From the NCBI GenBank assembly GCA_945870185.1, contig CAMBRK010000025.1, forward strand, positions 1 to 52,286: 52,286 bases of DNA, written 5' to 3'. The position numbers and the translations under genes were made by a program. The notes beneath the pieces are model-generated. The model worked only from the letters and a program-made list of their open reading frames with translations. It made no database searches and was not told the origin of the DNA. The DNA comes from Aureispira sp. CCB-QB1 (GTDB lineage Bacteria; Bacteroidota; Bacteroidia; Chitinophagales; Saprospiraceae). This document shows, in pieces, positions 1 to 8,707 of this stretch. Positions within the stretch are counted from its first letter, which is position 1, and every line of letters starts with the position of its first letter.

Positions 1-96
1 ACTTAATTTTTGCTCCTCGTGTATTCTCTTAAGATGACTCAAAGCACCATCAGTAAGCGTAATGGGAGCTGATTTTACCATTGTATCTGTTGACAT
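1..96 (-). CDS. IscA/HesB-family iron-sulfur assembly protein, N-terminal fragment
   Basis: Seen: reading leftward from an ATG at 94-96, 32 codons stay open to the window edge and give MSTDTMVKSAPITLTDGALS followed by a His-Leu-Lys-Arg-Ile stretch. Known: this resembles the N-terminus of A-type Fe-S carrier proteins (IscA/SufA/HesB), where 'I.LTd.A...l..i' precedes the domain. The three cysteines that bind the cluster lie in the missing C-terminal part, so the identification rests on the N-terminus alone. An internal Met at residue 6 is an alternative start. Cut by the window edge, not truncated in nature as far as can be seen. Confidence 0.6.
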   Translation of the reverse strand, partial: MSTDTMVKSAPITLTDGALSHLKRIHEEQKLS

Positions 97-164
97 ATTT
101 ATTAGATGTGTATCTCTTGAAAAAAAATTAAAATAGCTAAATGTCAAAAACTATAACAGAAAAC

Positions 165-204
165 AAAATCCAATAGTTCATGAGTTTATAAACTATTGGA
201 TTTT
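165..204 (-). terminator. Intrinsic terminator after the phosphorylase gene
   Basis: Two perfect 14-bp arms (165-178 and 191-204) enclose a 12-nt loop. The hairpin lies about 60 bp beyond the phosphorylase stop codon. On the minus strand the second arm ends in TTTT and is followed by GTTTTC, a fair U-tract; the plus strand has TTTTTAAT, so it could work both ways. Confidence 0.75.
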
Positions 205-262
205 TAATGTATTCTTGAAGTAAACATAACTGCAAAATTACGCACAATAAGATTGCCAATCT

Positions 263-1942
263 TTATCTGGCAAACTCAGATATTTTCACTTCAGCATTAA
301 ACAATTTTTTGTAATAATCATCTGCCATCCTACCTGATTCGAATGCTGGAGCTACGTCTTTCATTGCTGTCTTGACGATTTTAGACCAGGTATCAGGTTT
401 ATTATAATAAATAGGAAGCACTTCTTTTGTCAAGACATCCATCAATCTACTACATTCGATTGTGTCTTGCTCAGCTATTGACAACGCTCGATCAGCAGGT
501 TCTATTAGGAAGCTATTGACTCCATGCTTGGCAAATTCCGGTATCCAACCATCAGGAATAGAAAAGTTTACAGAACCATTCATAGCCGCAGTCATACCGC
601 TAGTACCTGAAGCTTCGCGATAAAGTCGTGGATTATTTAACCAAACATCTGAACCTTTTTTAATAGCTGCAGAAAGTCCCAATTCGTGGCCAGTGAGTAC
701 TGCAACATTGGGCAACTCCAGCGTGTTCCAGAAAAGTTGATTAAAAGTATCAATAGCTGAATAATCTTCAGGATAAGGTTTCCCTGCGAAAATAATTTGT
801 ATCGGCATTTTTTTATCAGCAACTAAATCAGCAAATCTAACAGCATCACGAGTGATCAAATCTGCCCTCTTATAACCTGCATATCTTCGTGCCCATACCA
901 AAGTCATGATATTTTCATCAAATATTTTTCCAGTTTGATCAGCCACAATTTTGAATAAAGATTTTTTCATTTCTTTTTTGCGGGCCATTAAGGCATTGTC
1001 GTCATTATTTTCGAATGCTTTTTCAAGCGCATCGTCCTTCCAATAGGTTTTATTTTGGGAGTTGGTGATGTGAGTGATTTCACATATATCTTCATAACCT
1101 GACCACATTTGTCTTGATACATCACCATGCATGGCAGACACCGCATTAGAAATTTTTGCAAACTGTAACGCTGCCAAAGTATAATTAAGTTTATTATGTT
1201 CTATAGTTAGCATTGATTTTACTTCATGATCAGCAATGCCATTAAAAAAAGACATTTTTGATAATAAATCAAAGTCATGTGATTCATTACCAGCTTCTTC
1301 CGGCGTGTGAGTGGTAAAGACTACTCTTTTTTTGATTTCTGTAAGGTCTTTGTATTTTGCATATAAATAAAAACACAATGGAACAGCATGTCCTTCATTC
1401 ATATGATAGATTTCAGTTCCTAAGCCCAAAATATCTAATAATTTGGCTCCACCGGTACCCAAAACGATAGATTGTGCTATTCTAGTAGATTCGTTAGAAT
1501 CATAAAGTCTATTGGTAATCGTTCTTGAAACAGAATCATTTTGTTCTATGTCTGTAGAAAGTAAAAAAACTGGAGCACTATTAAAAACATTGGGCTTCAG
1601 AAGATATGCTTTTACGAAGACCGTAGCATTGTGCACTTCTACCGGAAACACTATACCAGTATCTGTTAAAAATGAATAGTACTTTTGGACGTACTCGGAT
1701 TTCATTGTTCCGTTAAGACTTCTTACTTGATCATAATATCCGTATTTCCATAACATTCCTATACCCACTAAATTTTGTTTGAGTTCAAAGGCGCTTCTCA
1801 TGTGAGAGCCCGCAAGGAACCCCAATCCACCACTATAAATTTTTAATGATTGATCAATAGCAAACTCCATAGAAAAGTAAGCAACCGATTTTGTATATTT
1901 TTTATCTGGAGTGTATCCAAATATTTCTGACTTTGATATCAT
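263..1942 (-). CDS. glgP: Alpha-glucan phosphorylase family protein (GT35), PLP lysine replaced
   Basis: 559 residues, the size of the short alpha-glucan phosphorylase branch (about 540-600 residues). Known family role: phosphorolysis of glycogen or maltodextrin to glucose-1-phosphate in the cytoplasm. Seen: an N-terminal YFSMEFAI and YSGGLGFLAG segment (residues 22-45), MNEGHA near 181, the phosphate-site region ARRYAGYKRAD at 351-361, and EASGTSGMTAAMNG at 443-456. In canonical GT35 enzymes the last motif reads GT.xMK, with the lysine holding pyridoxal phosphate; here Thr451 stands in that place. Either this clade works differently or it is no longer a phosphorylase. The gene has its own terminator and a candidate promoter at 2017-2024. 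Confidence 0.85.
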   Translation of the reverse strand: MISKSEIFGYTPDKKYTKSVAYFSMEFAIDQSLKIYSGGLGFLAGSHMRSAFELKQNLVGIGMLWKYGYYDQVRSLNGTMKSEYVQKYYSFLTDTGIVFPVEVHNATVFVKAYLLKPNVFNSAPVFLLSTDIEQNDSVSRTITNRLYDSNESTRIAQSIVLGTGGAKLLDILGLGTEIYHMNEGHAVPLCFYLYAKYKDLTEIKKRVVFTTHTPEEAGNESHDFDLLSKMSFFNGIADHEVKSMLTIEHNKLNYTLAALQFAKISNAVSAMHGDVSRQMWSGYEDICEITHITNSQNKTYWKDDALEKAFENNDDNALMARKKEMKKSLFKIVADQTGKIFDENIMTLVWARRYAGYKRADLITRDAVRFADLVADKKMPIQIIFAGKPYPEDYSAIDTFNQLFWNTLELPNVAVLTGHELGLSAAIKKGSDVWLNNPRLYREASGTSGMTAAMNGSVNFSIPDGWIPEFAKHGVNSFLIEPADRALSIAEQDTIECSRLMDVLTKEVLPIYYNKPDTWSKIVKTAMKDVAPAFESGRMADDYYKKLFNAEVKISEFAR

Positions 1943-2016
1943 TATATAAATTTTAAACGCTTGAGATTAATTATTTTTATTTGTTTATTTTTAGAAGCCT
2001 AAACTCATAAAGGACG

Positions 2017-2024
2017 CAAAAATA
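2017..2024 (-). promoter_or_regulatory. Candidate -7 box for the phosphorylase gene
   Basis: The minus strand reads TATTTTTG, an exact TAnnTTTG match, 75 bp upstream of the start at 1942. No TTTG is found at -33 spacing, so support is moderate. The rest of 1943-2217 is AT-rich and I see no gene in it. Confidence 0.4.
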
Positions 2025-2217
2025 ATTCAAAATGTCATTATGACACTATTTATACTCAAAAGAAATTAAATTGTGAAAAAAATATATTCTAATTCATTGA
2101 GAATATCATCACTGAGATACAAGTTGAGATTCTTTACAATATAAAACGTTTTGAATTCAATCTATTTTGGGAAGACAAAAAGAAACTGAAAATAAATTTC
2201 TATTCTTAAATTAATGT

Positions 2218-2250
2218 AAAAAAAAAAGGTTTGACAAGTGCCAAACCTTT
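2218..2250 (-). terminator. Intrinsic terminator after superoxide dismutase
   Basis: Arms AAAGGTTTG (2225-2233) and CAAACCTTT (2242-2250) form a perfect 9-bp stem with an 8-nt loop. On the minus strand the stem is followed by a run of about ten T residues (plus-strand A run 2218-2227). It lies 30 bp beyond the sod stop codon. Confidence 0.85.
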
Positions 2251-2280
2251 TATGAATTATTATAGTATGCAATTATGACA

Positions 2281-2892
2281 TTATTTAGTAAAAGCTTCAT
2301 ATTTTGCTTCTACTACATTCCAATTTATTATATTCCAAAATGCGCTGATATAATCTGCTCTTCTGTTTTGATAATTGAGATAATACGCATGTTCCCAAAC
2401 GTCAAGGCCCATAATAGGTGTTCCACCACAACCAATCCCAGGCATTAGTGGGTTGTCTTGGTTAGAAGAACTGCATATCTCTACTTTACCACCATCATGT
2501 ACACAAAGCCATGCCCATCCTGAACCAAATCTAGTCATTGCAGCTTGAGCAAATTTTTCCATAAATGTTTCTTTGTTTCCATATGCAGCATCTATAGCTT
2601 GTGCTAGTGCACCCGAAAGTCTACCTTTATTCTCAGGAGCTATTATTTCCCAAAATAGAGAATGATTCCAATGCCCACCACCATTATTTCTGACCGCCAT
2701 ATTATTCATGTCAAGATGGGCTAGAATCTCTTCTATGGTTTTGTTTTCATGATCAGTGCCTGCCAGAGCATTGTTAAGATTAGTTACATAGGCTTGATGG
2801 TGTTTCGTATGATGGATTTCCATCGTGCGTGCATCTATGTTTGGTTCTAATGCATCGTAAGCATATCCTAATTGTGGTAATGTAAATGCCAT
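2281..2892 (-). CDS. sodA: Superoxide dismutase, Mn type
   Basis: 203 residues, the usual length for the Fe/Mn superoxide dismutase family, which converts superoxide to hydrogen peroxide and oxygen. Metal ligands are visible: His27 in the IHHTKHH segment, the His of HWNHSLFW, and the Asp and His of LDVWEHAYY. The [11 protein letters not shown] context and the Gln in SSNQDNPLM are the arrangement seen in Mn enzymes rather than Fe enzymes, though cambialistic use cannot be excluded. No signal peptide, so cytoplasmic. It is transcribed alone and ends at a strong terminator. Confidence 0.95.
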   Translation of the reverse strand: MAFTLPQLGYAYDALEPNIDARTMEIHHTKHHQAYVTNLNNALAGTDHENKTIEEILAHLDMNNMAVRNNGGGHWNHSLFWEIIAPENKGRLSGALAQAIDAAYGNKETFMEKFAQAAMTRFGSGWAWLCVHDGGKVEICSSSNQDNPLMPGIGCGGTPIMGLDVWEHAYYLNYQNRRADYISAFWNIINWNVVEAKYEAFTK

Positions 2893-2983
2893 TTTATAAA
2901 ATTATTTAAAAATTTGATTAATTATTAATTTACATGATCGAAACACTAGAATATGGATTTAGTTCAATGTAATAACGGCTTTT

Positions 2984-3649
2984 CTAATACCATAAACTCA
3001 CTTCATCTTGTGTTTTTCTTATTAAGTATGGTACCACAGTTTTCTTGGCTGGATAGCCCACAGGTAAAAGTAAAAAAGGTCTTTCATTTTCAGGTCTGCA
3101 TAATATTTCCTGTAAGAAATTCATAGGACTAGGTGTATGTGTGAGGGTTACCAACCCAGCCATATGTATTGCAGCTATAAGAAACCCTGCAGCAATACCT
3201 ACTGATTCAGATACATAATAATTCTTATGTTTTGCGCCAAGTTCGTCTAAGTTGTAGGCTTTCTTAAACATGACAATAATATATGGAGCTGTAGTTAAAA
3301 ATTCTTTGTGCCAATTGGTATCAAATTTTTCTAAATCTTTTAACCACTCATCTGTCATTCGGCCATGATAATTTTCATATTCTTCTTTTTCTGCAGCGTC
3401 TCTTATTTTTTTCTTGATATCTGGATCACTTACCACACAAAAAGTCCAAGGCTGTTTATGGGCTCCTGATGGGGCTGAAGATGCTGTCATGATAATATTT
3501 TCTATGACTTCTTTGGGCACATCTTCATCAGAATAAGTTCGTACTGACCTTCGACTTTCCATCAATTTTCTAAAGTGTTCCGAAGATTTCAGGAGTTCTT
3601 CCTTATTTCTAATATCATGATTTAATGGGACAAATTGATCTGAGTTCAT
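2984..3649 (-). CDS. Iodotyrosine-deiodinase-like nitroreductase-fold flavoprotein
   Basis: 221 residues from the ATG at 3649, chosen because homologues begin close to the SRRSVRTYSDEDVP segment; the frame is open further upstream to 3748 but that part looks non-coding. The protein follows the iodotyrosine deiodinase (IYD) layout: RRSVR FMN-binding segment at 33-37, APSGAHKQPW at 59-68, then a lid segment with Glu90, Tyr94 and Lys115. These align with the Glu, Tyr and Lys that hold the zwitterion of halotyrosine in human IYD (E157, Y161, K182). The C-terminal LLLPVGYPAKKTVVP also matches. Known role: FMN-dependent reductive dehalogenation of iodo-, bromo- or chlorotyrosine. A plain nitroreductase is the alternative, but the triad favours IYD. 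Confidence 0.88.
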   Translation of the reverse strand: MNSDQFVPLNHDIRNKEELLKSSEHFRKLMESRRSVRTYSDEDVPKEVIENIIMTASSAPSGAHKQPWTFCVVSDPDIKKKIRDAAEKEEYENYHGRMTDEWLKDLEKFDTNWHKEFLTTAPYIIVMFKKAYNLDELGAKHKNYYVSESVGIAAGFLIAAIHMAGLVTLTHTPSPMNFLQEILCRPENERPFLLLPVGYPAKKTVVPYLIRKTQDEVSLWY

Positions 3650-3819
3650 AAAAATGAATGATGTTTTAGGGGTTTTTTGGAGGCTTTCTCCCTTTTTTAA
3701 GGATTTACTGGGTAAATTTCCTTGTGTTAAGGATACAAAAAAATACAAAAATATATTAAAATCTAAGACTCAATATAAAATACACCTTATATTTTTAAAG
3801 CTAAAATTTTTATTATACT

Positions 3820-3827
3820 TACCTTTG
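3820..3827 (+). promoter_or_regulatory. Candidate -7 box for the apbE operon
   Basis: TACCTTTG is an exact TAnnTTTG match 56 bp upstream of the apbE start. No TTTG occurs at ideal -33 spacing. It would drive the four-gene run apbE, exonuclease, MbnP-like and MbnH-like. Confidence 0.5.
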
Positions 3828-3883
3828 TCCATAATTTAACGATTAACATCTTCAAAATAACTTTTCTTAAAATTCCCTAATTT

Positions 3884-4945
3884 ATGTTGCTCAAAATGCA
3901 TTGTAAGCAGATTATAGCGTTTTTATTTATTATATTTATGCTTGGTTGTAAGGAAGAGTCCACGCCTTATTATAAGCTTAAAGGACCCACCATGGGCACA
4001 ACTTATCATATCACTATCCAGACTAAATACCCCGAAAATGTACAAACGTCCATAGATTCTATTTTAAGTCATTTTAATGAATCCATGTCGGCATATATAG
4101 ATACTAGCACCTTATCATTATTCAATGCGGCGGATAGCGTTTATTGTTTTTCGTCTCAATCCGACCCTTATTTTGAACCAATTTTTGAAAAATCAAAAGA
4201 AGTTTATCAAAAGACAGCAGGTGTTTTTAATCCATCAATAGCCCCTTTGGTGGACTATTATGGGTTTGGTTATAAGGAAAAAAAAGCATTAAAATCAGTG
4301 GACACCCTTGTGGTTAAGGAACTGCTTAAATTGCTTGTTTTTGACAGTATTTACATTACTAAAGATACTTCGGATTTTATTTGTGTGCACAAACCTAATA
4401 AAAATGTAAAGTTAGATTTCAATTCTATTTCGCCAGGATATGCTGTAGATGTCATTGCAAAATTTTTAGAAAAATCAGGGATTAGAAATTTTATGATTGA
4501 AGTAGGTGGAGAAATAAGAACTCAGGGACTCAACGATAAAAACGCGGAGTGGGTTATTGGGATTAATAAACCAAAAGAAGGAGCTAAGGAGTCAGAAATA
4601 GAACTACCACTGCAAATATCCAATAAATCACTTGCGACCAGTGGAAATTACAGAAATATGTATGAATCAAAGGGGCAAAAGTTTGCACACATCATTAATC
4701 CTATAACGGGTATCAGCCAACCTACAGATATTTTAAGTGCAACCGTTATTGCGGATGACTGTATTTCTGCTGATGCATATGCTACAGCTTTTATGGTTTT
4801 AGGGCTAAAAAAATCTTTGGAACTAGTAGAGCAATTAAAAGGTATAGAAGCTTGTTTTATTTATGATAATGAAGGCGATGGCGTTTTCGAGTTTAGTGTC
4901 AGCAATGGATTTTCTAAATACTATTTGCACAATGAGCAAAATTAG
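3884..4945 (+). CDS. apbE: FAD:protein FMN transferase (ApbE family lipoprotein)
   Basis: 353 residues. Known role: covalent attachment of FMN from FAD to Ser/Thr of target flavoproteins such as RnfG/NqrC-type subunits, on the outer side of the inner membrane. Seen: a hydrophobic leader ending in MLGC (lipobox), the early GPTMGTTYHI segment, KLDFNSISPGYAVD and IEVGGEIRTQG in the middle, HIINPITG and ISADAYATAFMVLG near the end. The usual (A/S)KGYAVD is SPGYAVD here. A second Met at residue 5 could be the start. It leads an apparent operon, with the exonuclease 41 bp downstream. No obvious FMN-modified partner lies in the window. Confidence 0.92.
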   Translation: MLLKMHCKQIIAFLFIIFMLGCKEESTPYYKLKGPTMGTTYHITIQTKYPENVQTSIDSILSHFNESMSAYIDTSTLSLFNAADSVYCFSSQSDPYFEPIFEKSKEVYQKTAGVFNPSIAPLVDYYGFGYKEKKALKSVDTLVVKELLKLLVFDSIYITKDTSDFICVHKPNKNVKLDFNSISPGYAVDVIAKFLEKSGIRNFMIEVGGEIRTQGLNDKNAEWVIGINKPKEGAKESEIELPLQISNKSLATSGNYRNMYESKGQKFAHIINPITGISQPTDILSATVIADDCISADAYATAFMVLGLKKSLELVEQLKGIEACFIYDNEGDGVFEFSVSNGFSKYYLHNEQN

Positions 4946-4986
4946 GTATGATAAAATATTAAATTTGAAATATAAAAATAGAATTA

Positions 4987-5808
4987 ATGATAGATTTACA
5001 GTTTAACCTTGAAAAGGATTTGGTGTTTTTCGATATAGAGTCTACGGGGTTAAATGTCCTGAAAGATCGTATATTGCAAGTAGCGTTTATAAAGTATTCA
5101 AAAGGAACTCCTGAGCCTAAGGAGCTATTTTTACTTATAAATCCTGGTATTCCTATATCTGATGAAGCATTTGCGGTTCATGGAATCAATAATGAGATGA
5201 TCAGAAATAAGCCTACTTTCGCCCAAGTAGGTAAAGAGATATTCGATTTTGTAGGAGACGCTGATTTAGCAGGCTATAATTCAGATCGTTTTGATGTACC
5301 TATGTTGATGGAAGAATTTCATAGGGTCGGTATCCATTTTGATATCAGTAAAAGGAGGCTTATTGATATTCAGAAGATATTTTATAAAATGGAACCTAGA
5401 ACTTTAAAGGCAGCTTATAGGCTTTACTGTGATGGAGATCTGTCTGACGCCCATGATGCGCTTGCGGATACAAAGGCAACTGTTGAAGTTTTTAAAGGCC
5501 AAATCTTGAGATACGCTGATGTGAATTATATAGATGGCGATGGCTTTTCTCATCCTGCACCGATTAAAAATGATATAGACGCCATAGCTAGTTTTATTAA
5601 AGATGATTCGGCTTTGGACGTAACCCAAAGATTGAAATTAAATGCCAAAGGCCAGGTTGTGTTTAATTTTGGAAAATACTCTGGACAAACAGTTTATGAT
5701 GTTTTTACACAAGAGCCCAACTATTACCATTGGATGATGGAAAAAGACTTTTCCGCGCAGGTAAAGCAGATCATCAAGAAAATTTTTGACGAAATGAAAA
5801 AAAATTAA
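4987..5808 (+). CDS. DEDDh 3'-5' exonuclease, DnaQ/ExoX-like
   Basis: 273 residues. The exonuclease domain (about 10-180) has Asp16 and Glu18 in FFDIESTG, the NSDRFDVP segment with the second acidic site, and AHDALADTKAT carrying the His and last Asp of the DEDDh signature. A C-terminal module (about 210-273, FNFGKYSGQTVYDV then YYHWMMEKDF) resembles the short domain often found behind ExoX-like nucleases in Bacteroidota. Known role: hydrolysis of DNA or RNA from the 3' end, in proofreading or repair. It could be an epsilon-like proofreading subunit or a stand-alone exonuclease; nothing in the neighbourhood decides. Only 4 bp separate it from the next gene. Confidence 0.9.
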   Translation: MIDLQFNLEKDLVFFDIESTGLNVLKDRILQVAFIKYSKGTPEPKELFLLINPGIPISDEAFAVHGINNEMIRNKPTFAQVGKEIFDFVGDADLAGYNSDRFDVPMLMEEFHRVGIHFDISKRRLIDIQKIFYKMEPRTLKAAYRLYCDGDLSDAHDALADTKATVEVFKGQILRYADVNYIDGDGFSHPAPIKNDIDAIASFIKDDSALDVTQRLKLNAKGQVVFNFGKYSGQTVYDVFTQEPNYYHWMMEKDFSAQVKQIIKKIFDEMKKN

Positions 5809-5812
5809 CACA

Positions 5813-6589
5813 ATGTCAAAGTATTTATTCGTTTTGGGTATAGTTTTATGGTTGAGTTGTTACACCAGAAAAGAAGGATGTTTAGATACTTTAGCTGCCA
5901 ATTATGATGTGTCGGCAGATGATGCCTGTACTAACTGTTGTCTTTACCCCAAATTGGTACTCGTTGTAGATCCAATATTCAAAGATGGAAAATCAGATAC
6001 CATATCTAACACGCTAGGTCAAAAATTTATCATCCAAGATGTGCGTTTTTATGTTTCCGATTTTACACTTTTTCAAAAACAAAACCCAATTAAGATTAAT
6101 GAAGTTATCGGAAATCTAGATAATGCTTTGATCGTTAATAATGATATGAAAATTCTGAGGTCGGCTGATTCGCTTCTTGAAATAGGAAGTATAAAGGCTT
6201 ATGGTAAATTTGATAGCTTAAGTTTTTGTTTAGGACTTAAAGACGATGTTTTAAATAATAGTTTTGTCAATCTACCGACCAATCACGTATTATCAGAAAA
6301 TGGAAAATTGCAAAATAGTGATCGACAAACTGCTTTGATGACCTTAAGGTTCAAAAGGATATTGGATAAAGATAGTATATTTAATATTACTATTCTTCAT
6401 AACAATAAATGGAAGTATGTAGTTCGAGACTCTGAAAATGTTAATACAACCCTAAAAGGCGAAAGTGTTAAATATAAAATACAAGCTGATTATAGAAAGC
6501 TTTTTCAAAACGTGAATCTAAAGTCAACTAAAGACAGTATCTCCAAGGCAATAGAACTAAACCTAAATACGTTTTTAATTGTTAAATAA
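5813..6589 (+). CDS. MbnP-like lipoprotein (predicted copper-binding partner of di-haem peroxidase)
   Basis: 258 residues with a leader ending in LSC (Cys16), so probably a lipoprotein. The mature start carries a Cys-rich segment, GCLDTLAANYDVSADDACTN followed by two more Cys (Cys23, 39, 42, 43). The middle, IIQDVRFYVSDFTLF (73-87), matches the MbnP family core. The next gene is a di-haem peroxidase, which is the pairing known for MbnP and MbnH. In the studied pair, MbnH oxidises a tryptophan of MbnP to kynurenine and MbnP binds copper. Here the only Trp in the mature protein is Trp200. Function is inferred from family and context. Confidence 0.75.
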   Translation: MSKYLFVLGIVLWLSCYTRKEGCLDTLAANYDVSADDACTNCCLYPKLVLVVDPIFKDGKSDTISNTLGQKFIIQDVRFYVSDFTLFQKQNPIKINEVIGNLDNALIVNNDMKILRSADSLLEIGSIKAYGKFDSLSFCLGLKDDVLNNSFVNLPTNHVLSENGKLQNSDRQTALMTLRFKRILDKDSIFNITILHNNKWKYVVRDSENVNTTLKGESVKYKIQADYRKLFQNVNLKSTKDSISKAIELNLNTFLIVK

Positions 6590-6628
6590 TTTAGGCTATT
6601 CTGCCTCTTGGAAATTAGTTGAAAGGTC

Positions 6629-7723
6629 ATGAGAACTTTATACTTTTTTTGTTACATTACTTTGATTGGATTGTTGTTTTCTTGTGATCCAGAAACAGGA
6701 AATGACGATGACTTGAGCTATATACAGTTCAAACCTGAAAGCTTTACATTCAATTTACCCAAGCATTTTCCACAGATGTTTATCCCACCGCATAATCCTA
6801 TGACCAAACAAGGAATAGAGTTAGGCAAGCATTTATTTTATGATCCTATTCTGTCAGGGGATAGTACTATGGCATGTGCATCTTGCCACTTGCCTGAATT
6901 GGGTTTTAGTGATAGTAGAGCGTTTAGCTTAGGAATTGATGGAAAGCCCAGTACTAGACATAGCATGAGCCTCATCAATGTAGGTTTTTCGCAAGTAGGC
7001 TTGTTTTGGGACGGGCGTTCAAAGACGCTAGAAGATCAAGCACTGTTACCAGTAGAAGACCCTTTGGAACTTAATACCACATGGCCATCAGTTATCCAAA
7101 AACTCAAAGCTCACCCTAAGTATCCCACTATGTTTAGAGAAGCTTTTGGGATCAATGATAAATCTGAAATCACTAAAGAACTCGCAGCAAAAGCCATTGC
7201 TCAATTTGAGCGAACGATTATTTCAGCAGATTCTAAATTTGATAGGGTACAGGCTGGAAAGGAATTATACACTGATTTGGAACTGATAGGTTTTGGATTG
7301 TTTTTTGATGATGATCCTGATTTGCCAGATATGGAGTGTGGGCATTGTCACAATATCCCATTAGCAACATCCGATGAGTTTTTTAATAATGGACTCACCT
7401 TTACGGGGGAATCGTTAGATGGTTTTCCAGATTTAGGAAGGGGTAAGGTTACAGGAAGCAAAGCTGATAATGGGAAATTTAAAGCACCTACATTACGGAA
7501 CATCAAATACACAGCTCCGTATATGCATGACGGGCGATTCAAAACTTTGGATGAAGTTCTTGACTTCTATGGCACGGGGGGACAAAAATCTCCAAATAAA
7601 GATAAAAATCTACATCAGCTTGAGATGACGCCATTTTACAAGAGAGCTTTACTAGATTTTATTGATACCTTTACAGATACACTTTTCTATAAAAAACCAG
7701 AACTTAAGAATCCATTTAAATAG
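6629..7723 (+). CDS. Di-haem cytochrome c peroxidase / MbnH-like lipoprotein
   Basis: 364 residues; lipobox LLFSC (Cys19). Two c-type haem motifs are present, CASCH at 83-87 and CGHCH at 237-241, with APYMHDGRF (Met299) near the C-terminus as in bacterial CcpA/MauG-type proteins. Known chemistry of the family: hydrogen peroxide reduction, or use of peroxide to oxidise a partner protein (MauG, MbnH). The gene lies 39 bp after the MbnP-like gene and is probably co-transcribed, which favours the partner-oxidising role over simple detoxification. It ends 9 bp from the stop codon of the converging HMG-CoA lyase gene, with no hairpin between them. Confidence 0.9.
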   Translation: MRTLYFFCYITLIGLLFSCDPETGNDDDLSYIQFKPESFTFNLPKHFPQMFIPPHNPMTKQGIELGKHLFYDPILSGDSTMACASCHLPELGFSDSRAFSLGIDGKPSTRHSMSLINVGFSQVGLFWDGRSKTLEDQALLPVEDPLELNTTWPSVIQKLKAHPKYPTMFREAFGINDKSEITKELAAKAIAQFERTIISADSKFDRVQAGKELYTDLELIGFGLFFDDDPDLPDMECGHCHNIPLATSDEFFNNGLTFTGESLDGFPDLGRGKVTGSKADNGKFKAPTLRNIKYTAPYMHDGRFKTLDEVLDFYGTGGQKSPNKDKNLHQLEMTPFYKRALLDFIDTFTDTLFYKKPELKNPFK

Positions 7724-7732
7724 AAAACGGTT

Positions 7733-8614
7733 TTAACCCTGTAGAAATACATTTGAGCTGAATTGCATGGCATCATAAAATGCTGTCTTATCGAGCCCAA
7801 TTTCAATTTGGTGGTCTTCAAAATATTGAATTACATTTTCACTTGCCATATTGCCAGTCAGGTCGTCTTTAGCCATAGGACAGCCACCATATCCTTTGAT
7901 AGCCACATCAAACCTTCTACAGCCACTTTGGTAAGCTGCGTCAATTTTGGTATACCAATTATGGGGTTGACTATGAAGGTGAGCTCCAAACTCAACATCG
8001 GGATAGGGTGGGATCAAATGCTTGAATAAATAGGAAATGCTTTCTTGGGTGGCTATACCTATAGTGTCTGACAATGCGATGATTTTGACATCCATATCAG
8101 CTAGTTTATCTACCCAAAATTGGCAAATATCTACATTCCACATATCACCGTAAGGATTTCCAAAACCCATTGAAATGTATATAACTGTTTTTTTATTGTT
8201 TTGGGTTGCAATATTTTGAATTTCCTCTACGCGCATTAATGACTCTTCAATAGTGGCATTCGTATTTCGAATCTGAAAGGTTTCAGAAATGGAAAAGGGA
8301 TATCCCAGAAAACTGATTTCTTCATGCTGCACCGCATCTTGAGCTCCTCGCGAGTTCGCGATAATTGCTAAGAGTTTACTTTTAGTATTTGATAAATCCA
8401 GTTTTGACAATACAGCAGCTGTATCGCTCATTTGTGGTATCGCTTTTGGGGAAACAAAACTTCCAAAATCTATAGTATCATAGCCCACTTTTAAAAGCTT
8501 ATTGATATATTCTGCCTTGATATCTGTAGGAATAAATGAATGTATACCTTGCATAGCATCCCTTGGACATTCTACAATTTTAATATCACCTTGAACTAAA
8601 TGCTGAATACCCAT
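7733..8614 (-). CDS. Hydroxymethylglutaryl-CoA lyase
   Basis: 293 residues. Cleaves HMG-CoA to acetoacetate and acetyl-CoA at the end of leucine breakdown. Seen: VECPRDAMQG (14-23), corresponding to the family's EVGPRDGLQ with the metal- and substrate-binding Arg-Asp; GAHLHSQPHN containing the metal-binding His-x-His; and GYGGCPMAKDDLTGN with the conserved loop cysteine. The usual glycine pair around PRDG is altered to PRDA. Length matches bacterial HMG-CoA lyases. A related DRE-TIM aldolase is possible but the GGCP loop argues for the lyase. No neighbour belongs to leucine catabolism. Confidence 0.88.
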   Translation of the reverse strand: MGIQHLVQGDIKIVECPRDAMQGIHSFIPTDIKAEYINKLLKVGYDTIDFGSFVSPKAIPQMSDTAAVLSKLDLSNTKSKLLAIIANSRGAQDAVQHEEISFLGYPFSISETFQIRNTNATIEESLMRVEEIQNIATQNNKKTVIYISMGFGNPYGDMWNVDICQFWVDKLADMDVKIIALSDTIGIATQESISYLFKHLIPPYPDVEFGAHLHSQPHNWYTKIDAAYQSGCRRFDVAIKGYGGCPMAKDDLTGNMASENVIQYFEDHQIEIGLDKTAFYDAMQFSSNVFLQG

Positions 8615-8707
8615 TAGAACAATTTCTTTTATCTTGAATTCAATTATTTAAACAGCGAGATGATGGTTTTAGTTTATTACTGACTTCCAGCAAAATCAAT
8701 CACGTCA

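Noticed and set aside
3654-3839. 61-codon plus-strand frame before apbE
   Set aside because: Low-complexity Lys/Leu-rich translation that overlaps the deiodinase start and the apbE promoter; no family resemblance.
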